Notes: generated by a model from the sequence alone, not told the origin. Shown: positions 1-6,561, numbered from the stretch's first letter. The stretch: DNA of 7,451 nucleotides from an uncultured Clostridia bacterium (GCA_937891215.1 CALAEU010000071.1:1-7451), one strand, 5' to 3'. Numbers and translations are program-made.

Positions 1-1
1 T

Positions 2-490
2 ACAATAACCTTAAGGAAAATATTACTTTGTAATTACATATACATACTAATATTATTTATAGTAATAGTATTCTCAATACCAAGATTATTTATTAATAAA
101 ACTTTCTACAAAGAAGGATTAATAAAAGAAGAATATATTATAAAGAAAATAACTATATCTGATTTAAAAATAAATTTAATTTTAAAAAACAAAGAAACAG
201 TCATTGGAACATATTATTTTAAAACAAAAAAAGAACAAAAGTATTTTGAAAATAATTATAAATTAGGAGATAAAATACTTATATCAGGAGAACTCTATTT
301 ACCAAAAGAAAATACTACTAAATATTTATTTAATTATAAGAAATATCTATCTACTAAAAATATCTATCATCAATTAAAGATAAATAGTTATAAAAAGATA
401 TCTAATAATAAAAATATATTTTATTTTATAAAGCAAAAAATACTAAGTCATTTTAACAATAATCCATATTTAAATATTTTATTAATAGAA
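2..490 (+). pseudogene. comEC: ComEC/Rec2-like competence protein, N-terminal fragment
   Basis: An open frame runs in from the left edge. It has one hydrophobic helix near its start (NYIYILILFIVIVF), then a small beta-rich region with LGDKILISGELYLP and FNYKKYLSTKNIYHQLK. That pattern (G-D-x-I-x-x-x-G-x-L-x-x-P followed by F-x-Y-x-x-Y-L) is what I know from the DUF4131 N-terminal domain of ComEC, the inner-membrane channel that carries single-stranded DNA into naturally competent cells. In the family this domain is followed by the multi-helix Competence domain and a metallo-beta-lactamase domain. Here the frame leaves ComEC-like sequence after NPYLNILLI and enters unrelated sequence in the wrong frame, so everything downstream is missing. 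No ATG is visible at the 5' end, so the start is probably outside the window. The extreme AT bias and A-rich codons differ from the rest of the window. Identification rests on motif memory, not alignment. Confidence 0.6.
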
Positions 491-693
491 TTGGTGAAAA
501 TGGATTATTTCTCCTTGATGAGCCTGAGAACAGTTTATCTCCTAATAAACAACTTGAACTCATAAAGCATATAGAAGATTCTGCTAGGTTTTTTGGGTGC
601 CAATTTATAATTGCAACTCATTCACCGATTTTAATGGCATTTCCAAATGCAGAAATATTACAGTTTTCTGAATCAGGAATTGAAAAGGTGAAA
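487..693 (+). pseudogene. AAA/ABC-type ATPase, internal fragment (Walker B to H-loop)
   Basis: The frame beginning near 487 reads GENGLFLLDEPENSLSP, then KQLELIKHIEDSARFFGCQF and IIATHSPILMAFPNAEI. LFLLDEPE is a Walker B motif with its catalytic Glu, followed by the D-loop region, and ATHSP is the H-loop (switch) motif. Together these are diagnostic of the SMC/RecF-like AAA_21/AAA_23 ATPases. The family normally begins about 120-180 residues earlier with a Walker A P-loop, which is absent: stops lie in this frame at 454-462, and no start codon or ribosome binding site precedes it. After IEKVKYY the frame runs antisense through the neighbouring gene, so the natural C-terminus is also missing. 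It is therefore a roughly 69-codon slice and cannot make a functional ATPase. Such ATPases occur alone, in abortive-infection modules or beside nucleases, and nothing here distinguishes these. Confidence 0.75.
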
Positions 694-694
694 T

Positions 695-1903
695 ATTATC
701 TAAATCAACATTATTTGAGAATGTTTCACCTACTACAACATAGCCACCGTCAGCACCTTTACAAAGAGCAAGTGCTCCGTCACTTTCAGTACCACCGAAT
801 GAACGAACCCACATAAGTGTTCCATTACTATTTACACCAGCAACAAAAATATCCTTTTTACCACGAGTAGTAACCCCTTTGAAATCACGGGTTGAGGAAT
901 TTGTTGAACCTGCCATAATATAAGTGCCGTTTGGTAATTCTAAAACACTTGTTGCAGTATCATTATTCTGACCCCTTACAGGTGTTACAAAATCTATTTC
1001 GAGATCATTTTTGTATTTAATCATATAAGAGTCATAAGCACCACGGGCAGCAAAATCATTTTTAAAGAAACTATTAGGAGTGGTCTCTTCAGTATCTGCA
1101 GAATCTGATGAACCACAAACAAGAATACCGCCATCAGATGTTGCAGTAATTCCTTTAAATTCATCAATGCCACTACCTGCAATTGGAGTTTTTGCTAAAA
1201 CTTTGCCATCTTTTGAATATTTAACAACACCAGAATCGCATTTACCAAGTGCTGGGAATAATTTTCCTGAATAGAAATTACCAAGTGCATATAATGAACC
1301 ATCTGTACCTTCTGCTACACCGACAAATGTATCCATATTGCCACCAGCGTATTTTTTCCAAAGTAAATCACCTGATGAAGAATAACGCAAAATAACTGCT
1401 TTTGATTCATTAGCATTTCCACCTGAATCTTTTGCATCGCCATCATTATTACCGAGAGAACCTACAACAATAGCATCACCATTTGAAGCAGTAACAACAT
1501 CATTGAATAAATCAACTGTTGAAGTACCTATTGTTTTCACCCATTGAACATTACCATTTTTGTCAATTTTATAAATCGCTCCATCGTAGTAGCCCTTAAT
1601 TGCAATATCTTCTATTGCTCTACCAAAACCTACTGCATAGAAAGAACCATCTTTGCAAGGTGAAAGTGCAACAATTTCAAGAAGACCCTTTGAGGAACCC
1701 ATAACTTTCTGCCATACAATTTCACCATCATTGTTATACTTGGTCAATATGGTATAAGGTGCACTGTAATTCAATTCTTTATATTTTGCAAAGTCACCAT
1801 CTTTTGAGTTAGATACATTTGTTGTAATGTAACAACCATCAGATGTGAGAATTACATCTTCATATTTATCTGCTGCAGAACCGCCCTGAGTATTTTTCCA
1901 CTC
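695..1903 (-). repeat. Coding repeat: seven propeller-like units
   Basis: Seven units can be aligned by eye. They begin at TEWKNTQGGS, GEIVWQKVMGS, GNVQWVKTIGT, GDLLWKKYAGG, GKVLAKTPIAG, EIDFVTPVRGQ and GTLMWVRSFGG. Each is followed after 8-15 residues by D-G-x-x-x-x-x-G. Units five and six have lost the Trp. Seven repeats of about 55 residues fit a seven-bladed propeller, but the seventh is cut by the joint near 697, so the true number could be larger. Confidence 0.65.
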
Positions 1904-2848
1904 TGTTTTGGCAGGTTCAATATTAATGGTGGGGGCTTCTGTAATATTTACAATAGTTGTAATTAAATTACCTTGCTCGTCAACACCAGTATTACCTTTA
2001 CCATCTGTTACAAGAACTGATGATGTACCAACATAATTACCACTTGTAGTATTTTTATTGTTACTTGCGGTTGGTTTAATTGTAATATTCTGCATTACTG
2101 CATTACCATTTTCATCTGTTACAACTACACCATTCATATCAGTAACAGGAATCTGTACCGCAATATCTTTGAATTCAACTGTTGTAAGTTGATTCCCATT
2201 TACATCCGTCATAATGTTACCGAAAACATCTGTTAAATAATATACACCTGTTTCAGGAGTAACTGTAATTACATCGCCATTTACATCTGTTACAGGAACA
2301 CCATTTTCATCTGTTACAACAACAGGGTCTAATCTGTCTTTTCCTGATACAAGAACAACCGCAATTATAATAGCAATCAAAAGAACCGCAACTATAGGAA
2401 TAATTATTTTTAAAGTTTTTGAATTTACTTTATCTTTTAAGGGATTTGCTTTAATTTTTGGTTTATTTTCTTTTTTAACAGGAGCAACTACAGGAGCAGT
2501 CTTTTTTTCAGACTTCTCCTCTTTTTTTACAGTCTCTTCTTTTTTTTCTTTTGCTGGTTCAGATTCCACAGAATTCTCAGGTTTAACTTCTTTAACTTCT
2601 GGTTTTTCTGCTACTACAGGAACAGCAACCTCTTTTTCGGGTTCTTTTTTCTCCGCTTCCGCTACCTGGTTATTTTCTTTTTCCTTTTTAGCTTTTTCTA
2701 TATTCTTTTCAACAACTGCTTTTTTAGCAGCATCTAAAACTGCCTGAGAAGTTTCACCTTTTTTAGTTTTTTTCATTGGTGGCGGAGCAGCTTTTTTCAC
2801 TGCTTCAGTTTCATTATTTACACCATTTGGATTCTTATTTTCTTCCAC
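695..2848 (-). CDS. Membrane-anchored VTDxNG-repeat and beta-propeller-like protein, C-terminus lost
   Basis: Translation starts at a GTG preceded by AGGAGGT with 8 nt spacing. Residues 1-145 are a Lys/Glu/Pro-rich, low-complexity and probably disordered cytoplasmic segment. Residues 147-168 form one strong transmembrane helix flanked by Lys, with no signal peptidase site, so the rest should face outside. Residues about 178-297 hold repeats of V-T-D-x-N-G type. From about 316 to 718 there are seven imperfect repeats of roughly 55 residues (W-x-K-x-x-G-G, then D-x-F-x-x-V, then D-G-x-Y-x-x-G), resembling a beta-propeller. The last complete repeat ends at GETFSNNVDLDN, around base 697. The frame stays open to 605, but those about 29 residues are antisense to the ATPase fragment and I exclude them. 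No enzyme motif is visible. A surface sensor, scaffold or secreted-ligand binder would fit, but I do not recognise a named family and assign no function. It is transcribed away from the EF-G-like gene. Confidence 0.8.
1958..2317 (-). repeat. Coding repeat: V-T-D-x-N-G units
   Basis: Just outside the membrane helix, residues about 178-297 contain repeated short units: VTDENG, VTDVNG, LTDVFG, MTDVNG, VTDMNG, VTDENG, VTDGKG and VDEQG. D-x-N-G spacing resembles calcium-binding loops, but the units are too short to claim an EF-hand or RTX fold. In my experience similar VTD/NG stretches are common stalk or linker sequences in surface proteins of ruminococci. An elongated spacer holding the propeller away from the membrane is an inference. 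Confidence 0.7.
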
Positions 2849-2856
2849 TTAAGTGT

Positions 2857-2863
2857 ACCTCCT
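2857..2863 (-). promoter_or_regulatory. Shine-Dalgarno deciding the GTG start at 2848
   Basis: On the minus strand this reads AGGAGGT, a near-perfect anti-16S match, 8 nt before GTG. The next in-frame ATG downstream is the internal Met25 with no comparable site before it, so GTG is the start. Confidence 0.85.
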
Positions 2864-2908
2864 ATATAAATTCGAGAATTCCCGAGTTTAATTTTTATAA
2901 TCTATACT

Positions 2909-2937
2909 ATAATATCATAAAAAAAACATTATTTCAA
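2909..2937 (-). promoter_or_regulatory. Sigma-A-type promoter for the repeat protein gene
   Basis: On the minus strand there is TTGAAA (2932-2937), a 17-nt spacer including eight T residues, and TATTAT (2909-2914). Transcription would start near 2902, leaving a leader of about 50 nt that contains the Shine-Dalgarno. Spacing is ideal and each box differs from consensus by one base. Confidence 0.6.
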
Positions 2938-3105
2938 TCTACAATCAACCAAATTTTACTGTAAAATTTTTTCACTTTTCACAATATTTATCATAATACT
3001 ATACCCTGTTATTTCTGTTTTGAAAAAATACATAAAAACGAGGGCAGTTTATTATGTAATATCTATAAAATTTGCTTTTTATTCGCATTTTAATCAAAAA
3101 AATCA
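2938..3105. other. AT-rich divergent intergenic core, no feature seen
   Basis: This is the space between the two divergent -35 boxes. It is AT-rich with short A and T tracts. I see no convincing open reading frame, RNA gene, riboswitch or strong inverted repeat. Open stretches here lack ribosome binding sites and read as chance. Confidence 0.6.
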
Positions 3106-3134
3106 TTGAAAACACAAAATTTATGTGCTATTAT
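3106..3134 (+). promoter_or_regulatory. Sigma-A-type promoter with extended -10 for the EF-G-like gene
   Basis: TTGAAA (3106-3111), a 17-nt spacer and TATTAT (3129-3134), with TG at 3126-3127 giving an extended -10 (TGCTATTAT). The start would be near 3141, giving a leader of about 80 nt. The hexamers and spacing are identical to those of the divergent gene's promoter. The leader contains the 10-nt palindrome ACTAATTAGT at 3170-3179, of unknown meaning. Confidence 0.65.
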
Positions 3135-3205
3135 AACAAATATAGAGTCTTTACACTGAATAATTATATACTAATTAGTTATTGTAATCAAATCTTAATC
3201 TCTAT

Positions 3206-3213
3206 GAGGGAGG
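3206..3213 (+). promoter_or_regulatory. Shine-Dalgarno deciding the TTG start at 3221
   Basis: GAGGGAGG lies 7 nt before TTG. The first ATG in frame is Met29, past the P-loop, so TTG must be used to keep the GTPase domain intact. Confidence 0.85.
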
Positions 3214-3220
3214 AATTTTC

Positions 3221-5266
3221 TTGGGCAAATACACTATTGAAAACATCAGAAATGTTGCTATTACCGGTCACGCTGGTAAAGGTAAAACAACTTTAGCAGA
3301 AGCAATGCTTTTTGTTTCCGGCGCGACTGACAGATTAGGCAGAGTTGCTGATGGTAACACAATTTTTGACTTTGATGCAGAAGAAAAGAGAAGAAAGGTT
3401 TCTATTTCTTCAAGTATGGCTTTTACAGAGTGGAGAAATAGAAAAGTTAATATTTTTGACACACCTGGTCTTTTTGATTTTGAAGGTGGCAGAAGCGAAG
3501 CAATGCGTGCTTGCGAAACTGTTATTGTAGTTTTCTCTGCTGGTAAAGGCATTGACGTTGGTGCTGAAAAAGCTCTCAGTGCTGCAGGTAAAATGAATAA
3601 ATCAAAATTTATTGCCGTTACAAAATGTGATGGTGACGAAAGAGATTTCTATAAAACACTTGATGCTCTTAAAGTAAGATATGGTACTGCAATTTGTCCT
3701 GTTGTTATACCATTTATGGTTGGTGGCAAAGTTGATTGTTATGTAAACTTCTTACAGAATAAAGCATTCAAATACACTGACGGAAAAGCAACAGAGTGTC
3801 CGATTCCTGATGATAACCGTATTAACGGAATACACGAAGCATTTACAGAAGCTGTTGCTACTGCAGATGATGACCTTATGATGAAATTCTTTGACGGTGA
3901 AGAATTTACACACGATGAAATCGTCGCAGGTCTTTCTAAAGGTGTTAATGATGGCACTGTTGTTCCTGTTTACGCTTGTTCAGGTTACACAACAGATGCA
4001 GTAGATTTACTTCTTAATGGTATTACAAAACTTGCACCTTCTCCAAAAGGTGAAGATGACATTGCTTGTGATGAAAACGGCAACCTTGCAGCTATCTGCT
4101 TTAAAACTGTTGCTGACCCATTCATTGGTAAAATGTCATTCTTCAAAGTAGTAGCTGGTAAAATTACTCCTGAAACTGCTCCATATAACCCTCGCACAGA
4201 ACAAGTTGAAAAAATGGGTAAGCTTGTTTTTGTTAAAGGTGGTAAACAAGAAGATACTTCTGAAATTACTGCTGGTGACATTGGTGTAGTTACAAAACTT
4301 TCAGGATTTAAAACTGGTGATACAATGTGCAGTGAAAAAGCACCTGTTACACTCGAACCTGTTAGCTTTCCTATTCCTTGCTACTCAATGGCAGTTAATG
4401 TAGTTAAAAAAGGTGAAGAAGATAAAGTTGCTTCTGGTCTTCTTAAATTGGCTGACGAAGATGGTTCTTGCTCATTCGTCACAAATAAAGAAACAAGAGA
4501 ACAAGTTCTTTCAGGTCTTGGTGAACAACATCTTGATACATTAGTTACCAAACTCAAAAACAAATTCGGTGTTGAAGTTGAGTTGACTGTTCCTAGAGTT
4601 GCCTACAGAGAAACTATCCGTAAGGTTGTAGATAAACAAGGTCGCCATAAGAAACAATCTGGTGGTCATGGTCAGTTCGGTGATGTATGGATTCGTTTTG
4701 AACCATATATGGGCGAAGAAGATTTTGTATTTAATTCTGACGAAGTTGTAGGTGGTGCAGTTCCAAAGAACTTCTTCCCTGCTGTTGAAAAAGGACTTCG
4801 CGATTGCGTAGCACAAGGTCTTATTGCGGGTTACCCGATGGTTGGTATTAAAGCTTGTCTTCACGATGGTTCTTACCACCCTGTTGATTCTTCAGAAATG
4901 GCTTTCAAAATGGCTGCACGTCTTGCATTTAAAGCAGCAATTCCTGAAGCAAAACCTACAATTCTTGAACCTATAGGAACATTAAAAGCAATTATTCCGG
5001 ATGATTACTTAGGTGATATTATCGGTGATGTTAATAAACGCCGTGGTAGAGTTTTAGGTATGGCTCCTGCAGACCAACCAAAAATGCAAGAGCTTATAGC
5101 AGAAGTTCCTATGGCTGAAATGGGTGACTTTGCTATAACACTCCGTTCAGTAACTGCAGGCCGCGGTTCGTTCACAACAGAATTTGCCCGTTATGAAGAT
5201 GCACCTGAAGCAATTGCAAAGAAAGTTATTGAAGAAGCAAACATCTCTGACGATGATGAAGATTAA
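3221..5266 (+). CDS. EF-G-like translational GTPase (EF-G paralogue)
   Basis: A complete 681-residue protein with the five-domain layout of elongation factor G, close to the 680-700 usual for this paralogue group. The N-terminus (RNVAITGHAGKGKTTLAEAM, then LGRVADGNT) is typical of Firmicute EF-G-like proteins rather than housekeeping FusA. The G domain spans about 1-280. The P-loop is GHAGKGKTT (16-24); the switch I position normally reading RGIT reads KVSIS (59-63); G3 is DTPGLFDF (80-87), with Leu84 where EF-G has its catalytic His; and G4 is TKCD (134-137) instead of NKxD. Domain II follows to about 380, domain III to about 470, domain IV contains RHKKQSGGHGQFGDVWIRFE, and domain V (about 590-670) ends in an acidic tail, SDDDED. 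It is monocistronic, with its own promoter and terminator. EF-G relatives act on the ribosome in translocation, recycling or stress, but which role applies here cannot be read from sequence. The substitutions suggest slow or altered GTP hydrolysis. Confidence 0.93.
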   Translation: MGKYTIENIRNVAITGHAGKGKTTLAEAMLFVSGATDRLGRVADGNTIFDFDAEEKRRKVSISSSMAFTEWRNRKVNIFDTPGLFDFEGGRSEAMRACETVIVVFSAGKGIDVGAEKALSAAGKMNKSKFIAVTKCDGDERDFYKTLDALKVRYGTAICPVVIPFMVGGKVDCYVNFLQNKAFKYTDGKATECPIPDDNRINGIHEAFTEAVATADDDLMMKFFDGEEFTHDEIVAGLSKGVNDGTVVPVYACSGYTTDAVDLLLNGITKLAPSPKGEDDIACDENGNLAAICFKTVADPFIGKMSFFKVVAGKITPETAPYNPRTEQVEKMGKLVFVKGGKQEDTSEITAGDIGVVTKLSGFKTGDTMCSEKAPVTLEPVSFPIPCYSMAVNVVKKGEEDKVASGLLKLADEDGSCSFVTNKETREQVLSGLGEQHLDTLVTKLKNKFGVEVELTVPRVAYRETIRKVVDKQGRHKKQSGGHGQFGDVWIRFEPYMGEEDFVFNSDEVVGGAVPKNFFPAVEKGLRDCVAQGLIAGYPMVGIKACLHDGSYHPVDSSEMAFKMAARLAFKAAIPEAKPTILEPIGTLKAIIPDDYLGDIIGDVNKRRGRVLGMAPADQPKMQELIAEVPMAEMGDFAITLRSVTAGRGSFTTEFARYEDAPEAIAKKVIEEANISDDDED

Positions 5267-5276
5267 TAAATAATGG

Positions 5277-5323
5277 AAATATGTTTCACATGAAACACTG
5301 TTTTTGTGTGAAACATATTTTTT
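5277..5323 (+). terminator. Intrinsic terminator after the EF-G-like gene
   Basis: A perfect 14-bp inverted repeat, AAATATGTTTCACA (5277-5290) against TGTGAAACATATTT (5307-5320), closes a 16-nt loop and runs into a T-rich tract. It starts 11 nt after the stop codon. The upstream A residues and downstream T residues could also let it work in the opposite direction. Confidence 0.8.
5282..5297. promoter_or_regulatory. parS-like ParB/Spo0J site 1
   Basis: TGTTTCACATGAAACA matches the Firmicute parS sequence TGTTTCACGTGAAACA at 15 of 16 positions (A for G at position 9). ParB/Spo0J loads at such sites to segregate the chromosome. The site lies inside the left arm and loop of the terminator hairpin, so the match could be a by-product of the terminator. 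Confidence 0.4.
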
Positions 5324-5328
5324 ATTTA

Positions 5329-5344
5329 TGTTTCTCGTGAAACA
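5329..5344. promoter_or_regulatory. parS-like ParB/Spo0J site 2
   Basis: TGTTTCTCGTGAAACA matches parS at 15 of 16 positions (T for A at position 7). It lies 47 nt after site 1 and outside the terminator stem. A half-site-like GTGTGAAACAT lies between them at 5306-5316. Confidence 0.4.
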
Positions 5345-5413
5345 TAGTCGTTTAACATTTTTCTAACATCTTTTATCATTTCTTTATCATTTAATTCATT
5401 TTCTATTCATAAA

Positions 5414-5431
5414 TATAGTTTATACTTTACC
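5414..5431 (+). promoter_or_regulatory. -10 region of the structured RNA gene
   Basis: TATACT at 5421-5426 is a good -10 box about 6-10 nt before the first conserved-looking RNA bases. TATAGT at 5414-5419 is an alternative. No strong -35 is visible: TTTTCT near 5399 has 16-nt spacing but is weak. Confidence 0.45.
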
Positions 5432-5583
5432 CGTACTAAGAAAGGGAGCCGCACCCGAGTATTAGATACTTATCCTTAATGTTATGTTAAGGATGGACCC
5501 CTCCTCAAGTAAACCTTGGCGTTTGAGTGTTATACTGGCGCCGGAAAGAACGACTGTCCCCTCAGTCGTTCTTTTCTTTTTTT
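5432..5583 (+). ncRNA. Structured non-coding RNA, possibly raiA-class
   Basis: A GC-richer island in AT-rich surroundings, with a -10 box just upstream and a strong terminator at its end, and without a sensible reading frame. Visible structure includes GGG/CCC pairing in AAAGGGAGCCGCACCCG (near 5441-5458), a small AGTAT/ATACT hairpin (5458-5470), an 8-bp hairpin ATCCTTAA/TTAAGGAT (5472-5479 with 5487-5494), CTCAA/TTGAG pairing (around 5503-5526), and the self-complementary GGCGCC near 5537. Unpaired stretches such as GGACCCCTCCTCAAGTAAACC look like constrained primary sequence. The overall look recalls the raiA RNA class of Firmicutes, a large conserved ncRNA usually near the hpf/raiA gene; this is recollection, not a covariance-model hit. 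No raiA gene follows here, but the contig appears to switch source about 120 nt downstream. A riboswitch is less likely because transcription ends with no gene attached. Confidence 0.65.
5545..5583 (+). terminator. Strong intrinsic terminator ending the ncRNA
   Basis: A perfect 12-bp stem, AAAGAACGACTG (5545-5556) against CAGTCGTTCTTT (5563-5574), with loop TCCCCT, is followed by TCTTTTTTT to 5583. Confidence 0.92.
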
Positions 5584-5609
5584 ATTGAATAAAATAAAAA
5601 TTTCTGGCA

Positions 5610-5648
5610 ATAACATAAGTATTACTTATGAAAGGATATTTATGTTAT
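5610..5648 (+). repeat. Nested inverted repeats around a Shine-Dalgarno
   Basis: Two mutually exclusive hairpins are possible. One is CATAAGT (5614-5620) with ACTTATG (5624-5630). The other is ATAACATAA (5610-5618) with TTATGTTAT (5640-5648), which would enclose AAAGGA (5631-5636) and overlap the ATG at 5647. This could regulate translation of the small frame, but the AT-rich context makes chance plausible. Confidence 0.35.
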
Positions 5649-5709
5649 GAATAACAAAGATGCTAAAACTAATAAAAATTTTTGGGATTTTGGTGGTCAA
5701 AACCATTAA
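5647..5709 (+). CDS. Possible small or truncated reading frame, 20 codons
   Basis: ATG at 5647 follows GAAAGGA with about 10 nt spacing and gives a short, Asn/Lys-rich peptide starting MNNKDAKTNKNFW and ending in NH. I do not recognise it. The apparent change to Bacteroidetes-type sequence occurs at about 5695-5725, so this may be the first codons of a Firmicute gene whose remainder is lost, rather than a true micropeptide. The ATG at 5642 is followed almost at once by a stop and is not used. Confidence 0.25.
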   Translation: MNNKDAKTNKNFWDFGGQNH

Positions 5710-5730
5710 AATTTTGTAAAAAAAAATAAC

Positions 5731-6531
5731 ATGATTATGTTCCCTAAAAAGTGTTGGTTGGTGCTGCTATTGGTAGCACTGATGAGTTCTTGTATTTCGA
5801 ATAAGCAGTTGATTGTTATGAAAAACGTGACTGCGGAGACGGCAGAAGAGTTGAACAAGGTTATGAAACCGCAGCCAGAGCCAAGGGTAAAAATTAATGA
5901 TGCGTTGATTATTACAGTTTCTGCTTTGGATCCGGAAGCTGTAGTTCCCTATAATTTACCAACGATATCTTATGAGTCGCCTACAACTAGTACGGTGCCT
6001 ACAGTGGCTTCCTATCAGTATTACACTGTGGATGAACAGGGATATATTGATTTCCCTATCTTGGGCAAATTACATGTTGTAGGAATGCGCCAATCGGAGG
6101 TGATAAGTCTGATAGAAAATAAGTTGAAGGGGCAAGTGGTCGATCCAATTGTGACAATGCGTTTTTTGAATGCGCGCGTAACGGTGCTGGGCGAGGTAAA
6201 TCACCCTGGTACATACACCCTAAACAATGGTCGAATGACTTTATTGGAGGCATTGGGCGTAGCCGGAGATTTGACGCAATATGCCAATCGTGCAAATGTA
6301 TTGATTACACGTGAAAACAATGGTAAAATAGAGTTTGCTCGTTTAGACCTTCGGAGTGACGAGATTTTCACATCACCATTTTTCTATCTTCAACAGAATG
6401 ATGTGGTGTATATTGAACCTAACCAAGCGAGAACGACGAGTAACCAGTCAATAAGTCTATGGCTGAGCATGGTAGGTACTGTAGCTAGTGCAGCCACAGT
6501 GGTAGTCTCGGTGCTTTCAATAAATCAGTAA
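5731..6531 (+). CDS. Polysaccharide export outer-membrane lipoprotein (Wza/BexD-type)
   Basis: A complete 266-residue protein of the usual size for Bacteroidetes capsule exporters. Residues 1-21 form a lipoprotein signal (KK, hydrophobic core, LMSSC) with Cys21 as the lipidation site. Residues about 50-145 fit the Poly_export domain (KINDALIITVSALDP, then YTVDEQGYIDFPILGKLHV), and about 147-215 fit an SLBB domain (VTVLGEVNHPGTYTLNNGRM, then LLEALGVAGDL). A C-terminal hydrophobic helix (about 240-262, SMVGTVASAATVVVSVL) would cross the outer membrane, as in the Wza alpha-barrel. The protein forms the exit pore for capsule or exopolysaccharide, working with an inner-membrane Wzc/Wzz partner. 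The ATG follows an A-rich leader with no Shine-Dalgarno, as usual in Bacteroidetes. GC content is clearly higher than in the Firmicute genes on either side. The ATG at 5737 is an alternative start. Confidence 0.93.
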   Translation: MIMFPKKCWLVLLLVALMSSCISNKQLIVMKNVTAETAEELNKVMKPQPEPRVKINDALIITVSALDPEAVVPYNLPTISYESPTTSTVPTVASYQYYTVDEQGYIDFPILGKLHVVGMRQSEVISLIENKLKGQVVDPIVTMRFLNARVTVLGEVNHPGTYTLNNGRMTLLEALGVAGDLTQYANRANVLITRENNGKIEFARLDLRSDEIFTSPFFYLQQNDVVYIEPNQARTTSNQSISLWLSMVGTVASAATVVVSVLSINQ

Positions 6532-6561
6532 TACAAGTAAATTAGTAAATTTTATATTTTT

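Noticed and set aside
605..694. Last 29 residues of the leftward 747-residue frame
   Set aside because: They are antisense to the conserved ATPase segment (H-loop region) and unlike the repeat protein, so they are an artefact of the joint.
1..700. Defence module combining an ATPase with a membrane effector
   Set aside because: Both parts are partial, in different frames, and the membrane piece resembles ComEC; there is no intact effector.
634..816. Rightward frame of 60 residues
   Set aside because: Its first third is the tail of the ATPase slice and the rest is antisense of the repeat protein gene; it is not a gene with its own start.
1958..2317. CRISPR or tandem DNA repeat
   Set aside because: The repetition is at the protein level (VTDxNG) with variable DNA and no regular spacers.
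3072..3296. Rightward 74-residue frame across the EF-G-like promoter
   Set aside because: No ribosome binding site; it covers the promoter and overlaps the GTPase start in another frame.
4541..4879. Leftward 112-residue frame inside the EF-G-like gene
   Set aside because: Antisense shadow of the conserved domain III-IV coding region, with no Shine-Dalgarno or family resemblance.
5432..5583. Riboswitch (c-di-AMP, cobalamin, c-di-GMP or THF)
   Set aside because: The conserved cores I know for these classes are not visible, and the RNA ends in a terminator with no adjacent regulated gene in frame.
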